Assembly: GCF_000687555.1 (NCBI RefSeq)
Contig: NZ_JHWJ01000018.1
Coordinates: 1 to 64,000 of the forward strand
Origin: [Clostridium] aerotolerans DSM 5434
GTDB taxonomy: Bacteria > Bacillota > Clostridia > Lachnospirales > Lachnospiraceae
Direction of reading: 5' to 3'
Length of the DNA: 64,000 nt
This document shows, piece after piece, positions 1 to 8,543 of the stretch. The notes under the pieces were generated by a model. It saw nothing but the letters and a program-made list of their open reading frames with translations, was not told where the DNA came from and made no database searches. Numbering within the stretch: position 1 is the first letter of the stretch; each line of letters opens with the position of its first letter. A program made the translations under genes and the position numbers.

Positions 1-1049
<1,049 letters not shown>

Positions 1050-1076
1050 AAAAAACAGCCTTTATCTTTTAGGCTG
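1050..1076 (-). terminator. Intrinsic terminator, minus strand
   Basis: CAGCCT (1056-1061) pairs with AGGCTG (1071-1076) around a 9-nt loop; on the minus strand the stem is followed by TTTTTTG. It lies about 270 nt past the ArsR stop, behind a stronger terminator. Confidence 0.45.
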
Positions 1077-1184
1077 CCTGATAACATTATTATGATGCTA
1101 AAATATTTTGTAATGTCACATTAATTATCTATTTTTTCTAGAACTTCTATGGCTAACATAAAATATGTTTGCTAAGTTCCAAAC

Positions 1185-1209
1185 AAAAAACGGCATTTCT
1201 GCCGTTTTT
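1185..1209. terminator. Bidirectional intrinsic terminator downstream of arsR-like gene
   Basis: CGGCA (1191-1195) and TGCCG (1200-1204) form a stem with a 4-nt loop, extended by a run of A on the left and T on the right, so it works as a terminator in either direction. It is the first hairpin after the minus-strand ArsR gene. Confidence 0.65.
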
Positions 1210-1343
1210 CTGTGTTATAACACACTTTTATCATCCCTCTTATTTACCTGCCTCACAAACCATCTAAAAAGGACCTATATACTAGTTTCCGATAAATGCC
1301 TCAACAGAATGGGGTCAGCCGGTTTTAACTGTTTTATTTTATA

Positions 1344-1655
1344 TTATCCTAAGCCTCCTGTTTGCAATATCATATCAATTAAACCAGGAAAACGGGAATC
1401 TAAATCATCCTTTCTGAGCGAATAAAAGTGGTGTTTGCCTTCGATGCGCGGCTGAATAATGCCAGCTTCACGCAGTATTTTAATGTGATGGGATAATGTT
1501 GATTTGGGGATGTGGTCCAATTTAAAAGCGGAACAGTCTCTCTCGTCAAAACTGGCAAGACAGTACGCAATCTTCATACGTAACGGGTCACCTAGTGCAT
1601 TACAGACCATTGTCAGACTCATCTCCGAAGCTGTAGGTATTGTTAATGTTCTCAT
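1344..1655 (-). CDS. ArsR-family winged-helix transcriptional regulator
   Basis: Small (103 aa) DNA-binding repressor. A winged helix-turn-helix spans about residues 20-80, with the recognition helix around STLSHHIKILREAGI (52-66) and the wing at GKHHFYSL. There is no CxC metal-binding motif, so metal sensing is not indicated. The frame extends to a TTG at 1691, but I prefer ATG 1655: a TTGAAA/TAAGAT promoter (1663-1691) overlaps the region between the two and ends 7 nt before this ATG, which would make the mRNA leaderless. No good ribosome site precedes either start. It is divergent from the SnoaL-like gene at 1828, and two near-identical palindromes lie between them, so it probably represses itself and its neighbour. 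Confidence 0.8.
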   Translation of the reverse strand: MRTLTIPTASEMSLTMVCNALGDPLRMKIAYCLASFDERDCSAFKLDHIPKSTLSHHIKILREAGIIQPRIEGKHHFYSLRKDDLDSRFPGLIDMILQTGGLG

Positions 1656-1662
1656 AATGTAA

Positions 1663-1691
1663 ATCTTAACACATAAAATAATTTTTTTCAA
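1663..1691 (-). promoter_or_regulatory. Promoter of arsR-like gene, possibly leaderless transcript
   Basis: TTGAAA (1686-1691 on the minus strand), 17-nt spacer, TAAGAT (1663-1668), then 7 nt to ATG 1655. The palindrome at 1693-1710 touches the -35 box. Confidence 0.45.
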
Positions 1692-1692
1692 T

Positions 1693-1710
1693 GTTCGAAA
1701 TTTTTCAAAC
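1693..1710. promoter_or_regulatory. ArsR-type operator, imperfect copy
   Basis: GTTCGAAATTTTTCAAAC, an imperfect version of the perfect palindrome at 1761-1780 (one arm CAAAC instead of CGAAC). It abuts the -35 box of the arsR promoter, a suitable place for autorepression. Confidence 0.55.
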
Positions 1711-1715
1711 TATTA

Positions 1716-1744
1716 TTGCATTTCTTAAATAAGTGTGATATAGT
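1716..1744 (+). promoter_or_regulatory. Promoter of SnoaL-like gene
   Basis: TTGCAT (1716-1721), 17-nt spacer, TATAGT (1739-1744). Predicted transcription start is near 1751, so the operator at 1761-1780 falls just downstream of it. Confidence 0.6.
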
Positions 1745-1760
1745 TCTACTCATGTCATAC

Positions 1761-1780
1761 AGTTCGAAATTTTTCGAACT
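1761..1780. promoter_or_regulatory. ArsR-type operator, perfect palindrome
   Basis: Arms AGTTCGAAA and TTTCGAACT around TT form a 9+9 bp perfect inverted repeat about 10-30 nt downstream of the predicted start of the SnoaL-like transcript. Together with 1693-1710 it brackets the divergent promoters. Confidence 0.65.
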
Positions 1781-1827
1781 ATAAAACCATACTGTATCAG
1801 ACAGTATAAACCATAGGAGGAAATACA

Positions 1828-2250
1828 ATGAACATAGCAGCAACAGAAAACAACAACTCCATAAACACGGATAGAAACATAACGATTTTAAATAACTACT
1901 TCCGTTTATATGATGCTTCTCGCACTGACGATCGGGCTAAGGGGGACTTATTGTCCCTGTTCACGCAGGATGCTGAAATTGTTTCCAGCCGTGGCAGCCG
2001 TAAAGGATTTGAGGGGGTTATTAAGACCTTTTATGAGAACAACAAGGACATTAAGCATATGTGGGATGCATGGGTCCTTCAGTCTGACGGCAGCTACAGG
2101 ACCAACTGGGCAGTATGCGGTCAAGCGGCAGATGGCACGGTGTATGCAAAAGCGGGTATAGACATTGTTCGTATGAATGATGAGGGGCAGATTGTATATT
2201 TAAAGAACGTACAGACTACTGAGGAAGCTTATAGTGAATATTTTTCATAA
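1828..2250 (+). CDS. SnoaL-like / NTF2-fold protein
   Basis: A 140-aa soluble protein whose length and pattern fit the NTF2-like SnoaL family: an N-terminal helix (ILNNYFRLYDASRTDD), a short helix and strand around LFTQDAEIVSS, and three C-terminal strands (SYRTNWAVCGQAADG, VYAKAGIDIVRM, GQIVYLKNVQ). Members range from isomerases and hydrolases to proteins with no known activity, so no reaction can be assigned. The start is fixed by TAGGAGGAAATACA before ATG 1828. It is divergent from the ArsR gene and its leader carries a perfect ArsR-type operator, so it is the likely target of that regulator. Confidence 0.75.
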   Translation: MNIAATENNNSINTDRNITILNNYFRLYDASRTDDRAKGDLLSLFTQDAEIVSSRGSRKGFEGVIKTFYENNKDIKHMWDAWVLQSDGSYRTNWAVCGQAADGTVYAKAGIDIVRMNDEGQIVYLKNVQTTEEAYSEYFS

Positions 2251-2459
2251 ATAAGATATTCGAATTGTAGTCTTACAAATATTATTGATTTATTTCTATT
2301 TTGTGTTCCTAAATTCAAATACTGAAATAACATTTTTACTGTTCCTTCATACCGAAACAAGCATATCAATGTAAAAGGGTAAACTATAAAATATCAATAT
2401 GCAAAACCTTTCGTAGTTTGGAAAATTTTATAAAGCGCAGCTTCCCACAATCTAGTATC
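2251..2459. other. AT-rich intergenic stretch, no gene seen
   Basis: Non-coding appearance between the SnoaL-like gene and the terminators that precede glnB. A reading frame that starts at 2418 runs through two terminator hairpins and has no ribosome site, so I do not call it. Confidence 0.5.
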
Positions 2460-2513
2460 AAAAAAAGCTGTCTGGAAAGCTTAATGAAAGATGACGTTCC
2501 AGGCAGCCTTTTT
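2460..2513. terminator. Bidirectional intrinsic terminator
   Basis: GCTGTCTGGAA (2467-2477) pairs with TTCCAGGCAGC (2497-2507) with one G-U pair; a run of A precedes and TTTTT follows. It can end the SnoaL-like transcript from the left and back up the glnB terminator from the right. Confidence 0.65.
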
Positions 2514-2676
2514 GCATCTACGATGTACGCAGGCTTCCTTATACTCTTTAACCAGATATCTTACCCAATTGCAAGTCTTGAACTGGCGGTTGTTGCGGCA
2601 TCATTAAACCCGAAGAACGACAGTAATACCTACATGCATATAAAAATTGCAAATACCATATTTATTCTTCCCCCAC

Positions 2677-2715
2677 TAAAAAAGCAGTGTCTGGTTGCAA
2701 CTCCAGCTCACTGCT
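2677..2715 (-). terminator. Terminator of the amtB-glnB operon
   Basis: AGCAGTG (2683-2689) and CACTGCT (2709-2715) form the stem; on the minus strand it is followed by TTTTTTAG. It begins 18 nt after the glnB stop codon. Confidence 0.65.
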
Positions 2716-2732
2716 CCATTATATAGAAGAAA

Positions 2733-3074
2733 CTACTTAATCGCGTCTTCCCCGCGCTCTCCGGTACGAATACGAACCGCATCCTGAATATCGGAAATAA
2801 AGACCTTTCCATCACCAAATTCTCCAGTATAAGCCTTTTTGGTAATCGCACTGATAACCGTTTCTGCCTGGTCATCAGCCACGACCATTTCTATCTTAAT
2901 CTTAGTAAGGAAGTTATAATCGACCTCAGCGCCGCGGACAAATTCTGTCCAGCCCTTCTGATTTCCGCACCCCATGACCTGGCTGATGCTTAAGCCGTTT
3001 AACTTCTGCTCTTCCATGATTTCTTTAATATCCTCCAGCTTTTCCGGACGGATAAATGCTTCTATTTTCTTCAT
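2733..3074 (-). CDS. glnB: P-II nitrogen regulatory protein
   Basis: A 113-aa P-II signal protein; trimers bind ATP/ADP and 2-oxoglutarate and gate ammonium transport and nitrogen enzymes. The C-terminal signature is intact (TGEFGDGKVFISDIQDAVRI at about 83-102, RTGERG after it). In the T-loop, the residue at position 51 is Val in RGAEVDYNF, not the Tyr that is uridylylated in enterobacterial GlnB/GlnK; a Tyr sits at 53. Uridylylation is therefore doubtful and control is probably by ligand binding alone, as in many Firmicutes. It follows amtB by 18 nt in the same operon, so it most likely docks on that channel. The name glnK would fit equally well. Ribosome site GAAGGGGGATTGTC precedes the ATG. 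Confidence 0.93.
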   Translation of the reverse strand: MKKIEAFIRPEKLEDIKEIMEEQKLNGLSISQVMGCGNQKGWTEFVRGAEVDYNFLTKIKIEMVVADDQAETVISAITKKAYTGEFGDGKVFISDIQDAVRIRTGERGEDAIK

Positions 3075-3092
3075 GAGACAATCCCCCTTCTC

Positions 3093-4328
3093 TTAGTCCA
3101 TACCATTAAATGCCGGATAAGCAGTTTCTCCATGCTCCGAAACGTCAAGTCCGATGATCTCATCCTTATTGGATACCTTGATTCCTTTGGTAATCAGAGA
3201 TGCGATCTTAGCGGCTATCAGGGTTCCTACAATGGCAATGATAATGGTAATAACAATGGCTGCAAGCTGGCGAAGGAACAAAGTCAGATCTCCGAATATA
3301 AGACCATTCCATGGCGCTGCGGAGTTAATCTTGGTATTTGCAAAGATACCAGTAGCAATACCGCCCCAGATTCCACCAATGCCGTGGCATCCAAATACAT
3401 CAAGTGCGTCATCATAACCAAACTTAGGCTTAATCACGTTGATGAAGTAATAGCAGATAGGACTTACCAGTGCTCCGATGATGATAGCTGCCCAGATTGG
3501 TACAAATCCTGCACCAGGAGTAATGGCGACCAGACCAATAACAAGACCGGTAGAGGTTCCTACCAGGGTAGGCTTTCCATTTTTAATCACTTCTATAAGA
3601 ATCCAGGAAAGAAGTGCGGAAGCTGCTGCTGTGTTGGTGGTCATGAATGCGTGAGCTGCCAGCTCATTGGCTGCCAGTGCACTGCCTCCGTTAAAGCCGA
3701 ACCAGCCAAACCAGAGAAGCGCTGCTCCCAAAAATACAAAAGGTACATTGTGGGGGTGATACGGTGCCTTGCCTAGGTTTCTACGCTTTCCAAGAAGGAA
3801 GGAAAGAACCAATGCGCTGACTCCAGAACTAATATGAACTACGTTTCCGCCTGCAAAATCAACGGAGCCGATCTGGAACAGGAATCCACCGCCCCATACC
3901 ATGTGAGCCAGGGGATAATACACGATGATAGACCACAATGCCACGAAAATAACCAGAGAACTGAATTTCATTCGCTCTGCCACAGCACCGGTAATAAGTG
4001 CGGGAGCAATGATGGCGAACATCATCTGGAAGATAGCGAATACAAGGGTATTGGGGTAAGGGTGTGTGGTGTCGGCAAAGGTATCGAAGTTAAGGCCGAA
4101 CCAGTTAAGATTTCCGATGACACCGCCAATATCTCCACTAAAGGAGAGGGAAAAACCGATCAAAACCCAAAGAATTGATCCAACTCCCATCATGATGGCT
4201 GATGACATTATGGTGTTTACAACATTTTTTCGTTTTACCAGACCTCCGTAAAAAAATGCCAGCCCCGGGGTCATGATAAATACGAGAGCGGAACAAACAA
4301 GCATCCATGAAAAATCTCCGTGATCCAT
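3093..4328 (-). CDS. amtB: Ammonium transporter AmtB
   Basis: A 411-aa integral membrane ammonium channel of the Amt/Mep/Rh family with about 11 membrane segments. The pore histidine pair is present (H165 in GNVVHISSG and H315 in FGCHGIGGIWGG), as is the family motif around DFAGGNVVHISSG. Ribosome site AGAGGTG lies before ATG 4328. It is the first gene of a two-gene operon with the P-II protein gene. The leader holds an intrinsic terminator overlapped by two small hexaloop hairpins (4358-4413), suggesting that transcription is controlled by antitermination in response to nitrogen state. No ANTAR protein gene is in the window. Confidence 0.95.
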   Translation of the reverse strand: MDHGDFSWMLVCSALVFIMTPGLAFFYGGLVKRKNVVNTIMSSAIMMGVGSILWVLIGFSLSFSGDIGGVIGNLNWFGLNFDTFADTTHPYPNTLVFAIFQMMFAIIAPALITGAVAERMKFSSLVIFVALWSIIVYYPLAHMVWGGGFLFQIGSVDFAGGNVVHISSGVSALVLSFLLGKRRNLGKAPYHPHNVPFVFLGAALLWFGWFGFNGGSALAANELAAHAFMTTNTAAASALLSWILIEVIKNGKPTLVGTSTGLVIGLVAITPGAGFVPIWAAIIIGALVSPICYYFINVIKPKFGYDDALDVFGCHGIGGIWGGIATGIFANTKINSAAPWNGLIFGDLTLFLRQLAAIVITIIIAIVGTLIAAKIASLITKGIKVSNKDEIIGLDVSEHGETAYPAFNGMD

Positions 4329-4357
4329 AAAAAAGCACCTCTTTCTTAATTTTGGGT

Positions 4358-4413
4358 AAAAAAATTAAGCCATAACCTTGTGCGACGCTGCACATTGTTA
4401 TGGCTTCTTTGCC
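4358..4413 (-). promoter_or_regulatory. Leader attenuator with two A1/G4 hexaloop hairpins (ANTAR-type target)
   Basis: On the minus strand, GGC-AAAGAA-GCC (4413-4402) forms a first hairpin, a 7-nt linker follows, and TGTGC-AGCGTC-GCACA (4394-4379) forms a second. Both loops have six bases with A at 1 and G at 4, the signature known for targets of ANTAR-domain antiterminators. A competing longer stem, GCCATAAC (4404-4397) with GTTATGGC (4376-4369), followed by a T-run, is an intrinsic terminator and shares bases with both hairpins. It ends about 30 nt before the amtB start. The first stem is only 3 bp, which lowers confidence. Confidence 0.6.
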
Positions 4414-4441
4414 TTGAAAATTATTGTTAACTTCGTTTTAT

Positions 4442-4480
4442 GAAGTATATAGCTAGACTAAAGCATGAATCATTTTTTGT
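4442..4480 (-). promoter_or_regulatory. Candidate amtB promoter
   Basis: On the minus strand TTGACA followed after 17 nt by TAGTCT, upstream of the leader attenuator. The -35 is perfect, the -10 is weak, which would suit an activated promoter. Confidence 0.4.
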
Positions 4481-4539
4481 CAAGTAAAATTTTTAAAGTC
4501 CAACTGGAATTTTTTTGTCATTTTGGTGCGGACAGCCTT

Positions 4540-6060
4540 TTACCTGCGGATGACGATGCTCCCATTTTTTTGAAGCTCTACCACCGGGTGCTTTTTTAAA
4601 TAATCCAGGGCAAGCTCAGGGACATCTGTGCCAAGCCGCTTTAACACGGGACACGTTTTATACACCTCATAGCCCCCGGTGCCGCTCCCTCTGTAATCAC
4701 TCATACAAAGGCTTAAGCTCCGGCCATTTAACGGTTCTCCCTGATATAAAATAGACCTTACCCGGCTTCCAACCGGCATTGTTACATCTACCTCATAGGT
4801 GATTCCTGCAAAATAGTCGTAATTATAATGCTCCACCTTTGGATTTAAGAATACCTGAGAAATTTCAATGGCACCATCCTTAATGGTAAAGTATTCGGCG
4901 CAGCGTTCCAGGGCTTTTTTAAGGGCCGTCTCATCAACAGATAGAACCACCAGGGTGTTGGAGAAGGGGTATACCCTCACCAGATCCCGCATGGTAATGT
5001 GCTCAGGCAGACTCATGGGAGTATTGCCAAGGCCCACACAGGAAATATCAGCCCCGGAATAGAAAAGCTGTATCTGGTTGAATAAATCTGCGATTCCAGA
5101 ACCGTGCATTGCCATATCAAGCTTACTCATCTCTAAGACCGGTTCTTTTAATCTTCCGATGCTCACGTCAAGCCATTTCTGGACTTCTCCCTCCAATGGA
5201 AGAAGGGTCTTATAGGGCTCTTCCTCATGGTGATCACCCGCCGGGCAAATGGTAGATTCAACAGAAACCTTGCCCTCTGAGACTGTAATCTCAATCCTGG
5301 CATACTGAATGGCATTGGCCATTACCTGAAGGGTATGGGTCCCGCAGATCTCTCTTCCAGATACCGGCATATGCTGATGAGCGGTAAGGAGGATATCATA
5401 GTCCAGCTCTTTTAAAATCCGGTAGCCTACGTTTTCACCGCTGGTGCTTAAGACCTCACCAGTTTCCAGATCGCATTCATAGCCGCCATGATAAATACAG
5501 ATGGTGACATCACAATGCTCCTTAAGAAGGGACAGTTCCTTCTTTGCGGCCATAAATGCATCTGTTATCTTTATATTCTGAAGATGCTCCGGTTGTTCCC
5601 AAACATTGACATAGTCGGTAACAACGCCTGTTACACCGAGCCGAAGGCCATTTTCCAGAGTGAAGATTTTGCTGTTGGAGAGCTTTAATTCACCTTTCAG
5701 ATCTTCTACATTGGCACAGAGACAGGCACCATGTAACGCATTGTAATAATGGGAAAGGCGTTCATATCCAAAGTTAAAGTCATGGTTTCCCGGAACCACG
5801 CAATCATACCCTGCCTCATTATACACAAGGGCGATGGGCTCGGATTCAAGAGCCTCGCCTCCCTTTGCCATAATGTAAGAGGCCATGGGAGAACCCTGAA
5901 GCGTATCGCCACCGTCAAAAATAAGGGTATTTCCGTCCTTCTTAAAGTTGGATACACAGTTTAACAGACCCATGGCCTTTTCTTCCTTGTCTCCGTATGA
6001 GGTTGGAAACAGGAATCCATGAACATCTGAGGTGTAATAAATGGTTGCATTTCGTTTCAT
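4540..6060 (-). CDS. 5'-nucleotidase / 2',3'-cyclic phosphodiesterase family metallophosphatase
   Basis: A 506-aa two-domain phosphoesterase. The N-terminal calcineurin-like domain has the metal motifs TSDVHG (10-15, D12 and H14), FDGGD (48-52) and GNHDFNFG (91-98), plus the downstream histidine motifs IYHGGYE and LLTAHQHMP. The C-terminal substrate domain (about 300-500) contains the SDYRGSGTGGYEVY stretch. Unlike secreted UshA-type enzymes it has no signal peptide, so it should act in the cytoplasm on something brought in. It starts 4 nt after the second phnE-like gene with ribosome site GGGGGTGATTTT, as last gene of the phnDCEE operon. This suggests that the imported compound is a phosphate ester or nucleotide rather than a C-P phosphonate; the exact substrate is unknown. 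Confidence 0.85.
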   Translation of the reverse strand: MKRNATIYYTSDVHGFLFPTSYGDKEEKAMGLLNCVSNFKKDGNTLIFDGGDTLQGSPMASYIMAKGGEALESEPIALVYNEAGYDCVVPGNHDFNFGYERLSHYYNALHGACLCANVEDLKGELKLSNSKIFTLENGLRLGVTGVVTDYVNVWEQPEHLQNIKITDAFMAAKKELSLLKEHCDVTICIYHGGYECDLETGEVLSTSGENVGYRILKELDYDILLTAHQHMPVSGREICGTHTLQVMANAIQYARIEITVSEGKVSVESTICPAGDHHEEEPYKTLLPLEGEVQKWLDVSIGRLKEPVLEMSKLDMAMHGSGIADLFNQIQLFYSGADISCVGLGNTPMSLPEHITMRDLVRVYPFSNTLVVLSVDETALKKALERCAEYFTIKDGAIEISQVFLNPKVEHYNYDYFAGITYEVDVTMPVGSRVRSILYQGEPLNGRSLSLCMSDYRGSGTGGYEVYKTCPVLKRLGTDVPELALDYLKKHPVVELQKNGSIVIRR

Positions 6061-6064
6061 AAAA

Positions 6065-6874
6065 TCACCCCCTGGCCAGCTTTACACGGATTTTTGTGGA
6101 GATGTATTCCACCAGGAGAACCAACACAATAAGCCCTACTAAAATCGCTCCTGCCTCATTCCAGCGGTAGGAATTCATAGCAAAGATGAGGGGAGCACCA
6201 ATACCGCCGGCACCAACCAGGCCAAGCACCGTAGCATCTCTTAAGTTGATATCAAACCGGTAAATCACCGTTGAGGCGAAGTTTGGAATCAGCTGTGGAA
6301 GAATGCCGTAGCGTATCTTCTGAAAGGTGGTACAGCCACAGGCATCTAAGGACTCTAAAATCCTGGTGTCTAAATCCTCAATGGCTTCGATGTACATCTT
6401 TGAAACCATTCCGATGGAGCAGACAGACATGGTAAGAAGTCCGGTAAATGCCCCAGGTCCGCTGACACGGATAAACATAAGTCCGTATACAAAAGCCGGA
6501 ATCGTACGAATTGCCATAATAATCAGACGGCTTATGTATGCAATGGGTGCAGGCATTAAATTAGACGCCGATAAAAATGACAGGGGAATGGCTAAAAATG
6601 CACCTACCAACGTTCCTAAAAATGCAATACAAACTGTTTCAAGCAGGAGATAAGGCACTCCCTGAATGGTTAAGTTAAACAATAGCTTAGGTTCTGGATG
6701 GAAAATACCTTTTAAAATATTTCCAGCAATGGAAAGGCCACCAAGACCTCCCTTTGATATCTCTACCGCGGAACCGGACCATAAGATACACGCCAGAACA
6801 ATGACAGACACTGCAATCTGGTATACTGTATTCTTTGGCCGTTCGGCGTATGCTTTTTCAATTTGTTTATTCAT
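6065..6874 (-). CDS. phnE: Phosphonate/phosphate-ester ABC transporter permease (PhnE type)
   Basis: A 269-aa membrane permease with about six segments and the cytoplasmic loop typical of BPD permeases, ending in LDACGCTTFQKIRYGILPQLIPNF, the EAA-like motif that contacts the ATPase. Sequence pattern matches PhnE of phosphonate/phosphite importers (RDATVLGLVGAGGIGAPL near the C-terminus). It is the second of two adjacent phnE-type genes and should form a heterodimer with the product of 6887-7708. Ribosome site AGGAGGGCG before ATG 6874; it starts 12 nt after the upstream permease stop. Confidence 0.88.
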   Translation of the reverse strand: MNKQIEKAYAERPKNTVYQIAVSVIVLACILWSGSAVEISKGGLGGLSIAGNILKGIFHPEPKLLFNLTIQGVPYLLLETVCIAFLGTLVGAFLAIPLSFLSASNLMPAPIAYISRLIIMAIRTIPAFVYGLMFIRVSGPGAFTGLLTMSVCSIGMVSKMYIEAIEDLDTRILESLDACGCTTFQKIRYGILPQLIPNFASTVIYRFDINLRDATVLGLVGAGGIGAPLIFAMNSYRWNEAGAILVGLIVLVLLVEYISTKIRVKLARG

Positions 6875-6886
6875 ATGTACGCCCTC

Positions 6887-7708
6887 CTATACCAGTTTCT
6901 TGCGGCAATAACGGCTCACCGATTCAATGAGAAATACGGTTACAAACAGCATGAGTAAAATCATACCTACACTTGGATACTCTCTCCAGCCTAACTTTTC
7001 ATTGAGAATGAGTCCAAGGCCTCCTGCTCCCACGTAGCCTAGGATGGCTGCATAACGGACATTTCCCTCAAAGCAGAACAGACCGTTTGAGATATAGGAC
7101 GGCAGGACTTGTGGAATAATGGCACTTGCAAAGGCTCTTACTTTGGTAGCTCCAATGGCCTCCATGGCTTCAAAGGCGCCCATATCCACAGTTTCAATCT
7201 CTTCGTAAAGAATTTTCCCCATATAGGCAAAGGTAAACACTGCAATTGCCGTGGTTCCTGCCAAGGTACCCAGTCCAAAAACATAGGTCGCAACAAGAGC
7301 GGTCACCAGGGTGGGAAGGGTTCTTACGATGCTTAAAAACAGTCTTACCACGCCGACTAAGGCAGAATTTTTAATGATATTGGTGGAAGCAGCCATGGCA
7401 AATGGTATGACAGTGACAGCACCTACAACAGTTCCTAAGAGGGACATTTTCACCGTGTCAAACAGGGGCTCCCACACCTGGGAGCTATAGGAAAATGCTG
7501 GTGGAATCATCATTCCAAGGATGACAAAAAACTGGTAACCCCGCTCCTTTAAAACGGCCAGGTCAAAGCCAGTGATCTTTACGGAAAGTATGGTAAAAAG
7601 CACAACGATTAAGGCGACGAGAGGAAGTCTGGACGCTGGCTTATAGACGGTTTTCCCATTTGACAATTCCATTTTCCTGGGAGGAAATATCTTGTCATAT
7701 ACACTCAT
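6887..7708 (-). CDS. phnE: Phosphonate/phosphate-ester ABC transporter permease (PhnE type)
   Basis: A 273-aa permease, paralogous to its downstream neighbour: EAA-like loop EAIGATKVRAFASAIIPQVL and C-terminal block VRYAAILGYVGAGGLGLIL. About six membrane segments are visible from residue 30 on. The start codon overlaps the end of the ATPase gene (ATGA, 7705-7708), showing translational coupling. The paired permeases match the phnE1/phnE2 arrangement seen in many Firmicute and actinobacterial phosphonate-type importers. Confidence 0.88.
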   Translation of the reverse strand: MSVYDKIFPPRKMELSNGKTVYKPASRLPLVALIVVLFTILSVKITGFDLAVLKERGYQFFVILGMMIPPAFSYSSQVWEPLFDTVKMSLLGTVVGAVTVIPFAMAASTNIIKNSALVGVVRLFLSIVRTLPTLVTALVATYVFGLGTLAGTTAIAVFTFAYMGKILYEEIETVDMGAFEAMEAIGATKVRAFASAIIPQVLPSYISNGLFCFEGNVRYAAILGYVGAGGLGLILNEKLGWREYPSVGMILLMLFVTVFLIESVSRYCRKKLV

Positions 7709-8460
7709 CCTTCGGCCTCCTTTTGTTTTCCTTCATAGATCTCGTTTAAGATTTCCTCCGTTACTTCGGATGCTGGGCCGTCATAGACTATGGCGCCGGA
7801 ACGGATGCCTACCACACGGCTGGCATACTGGAGTGCCAGATCCACGTGATGGATATTTAAAAGAATGGTGATGTTCATGTCCTTATTGATTCTCTGGAAA
7901 TCTCCCATGACCTGTTTTGCCGTTACCGGGTCAAGAGAGGCAACCGGTTCATCGGCCAGGATGATCTGGGGATTCTGAGCAAGAGTTCTTGCAAGGGCAA
8001 CTCTCTGCTGCTGTCCACCAGAGAGCTGGTCTGCACGGACGAATGCCTTATCGAGAATTCCCACCTTGTCAAGAGCTTCCAGAGCATTTAACTTATCTTC
8101 CTTTGGATAAATGCCAAACAGGGCACGAAAGAAGGACAGCTCCGGCACCTTTGACATGAGAACGTTATTAATGACTCTTGTTCTTGTTACCAGGTTAAAG
8201 GACTGGAAGATCATTCCGATCTTTCTGCGGAAGCCTCTAAGCTCCCCACCCCTAAGCTGCATTACATCGGTGCCGTCTACGGTTAAGCTTCCCTCTGTAA
8301 TGTCGTGCATACGGTTAATGGTCCGAAGAAGGGTGGACTTTCCCGCACCGGATAAACCGATGATTGCCACGAATTCTCCCTGTTCAATGGTTAAGTTAAT
8401 ATCTTTTAAAGCCTCAAAGCCGTTGGGATATTTTTTGCTTACGTGATTAAATTCAATCAT
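7705..8460 (-). CDS. phnC: Phosphonate/phosphate-ester ABC transporter ATPase (PhnC type)
   Basis: A 251-aa ABC ATPase with Walker A GLSGAGKST (about 34-42), Q-loop FQSFNLV, signature LSGGQQQRVALA, Walker B IILADEPVASLDP and the switch histidine in LLNIHHVDLA, all typical of PhnC. An in-frame ATG exists at 8502, but ATG 8460 has the better ribosome site (GAGGAAAAGT) and gives the family's usual N-terminus (MIEFNHVSKKYPNG). It energises the two PhnE permeases; a stable hairpin separates it from phnD. Confidence 0.92.
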   Translation of the reverse strand: MIEFNHVSKKYPNGFEALKDINLTIEQGEFVAIIGLSGAGKSTLLRTINRMHDITEGSLTVDGTDVMQLRGGELRGFRRKIGMIFQSFNLVTRTRVINNVLMSKVPELSFFRALFGIYPKEDKLNALEALDKVGILDKAFVRADQLSGGQQQRVALARTLAQNPQIILADEPVASLDPVTAKQVMGDFQRINKDMNITILLNIHHVDLALQYASRVVGIRSGAIVYDGPASEVTEEILNEIYEGKQKEAEG

Positions 8461-8487
8461 ACTTTTCCTCATTTCCATGCACAAAGA

Positions 8488-8527
8488 GCGGAGGCGCCGC
8501 AATTGTTACCCCTTACGACGCCCCCGC
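8488..8527 (-). promoter_or_regulatory. Intercistronic GC-rich hairpin between phnD and phnC
   Basis: GCGGAGGCG (8488-8496) pairs with CGCCCCCGC (8519-8527) with one wobble pair. There is no proper T-run after it on the minus strand, so it more likely protects or processes the phnD part of the mRNA, allowing more binding protein than transporter. Confidence 0.5.
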
Positions 8528-8543
8528 AGCCTGTATGTATTAT

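Noticed and set aside
1165-1425. 86-codon plus-strand frame
   Set aside because: It runs through a terminator hairpin and the antisense of the ArsR gene, with no ribosome site.
2418-2726. 102-codon plus-strand frame before glnB
   Set aside because: Crosses two terminator stems, lacks a ribosome site and has no protein-like pattern.
3132-3776. 214-codon frame antisense to amtB
   Set aside because: Shadow of the conserved Amt coding sequence.
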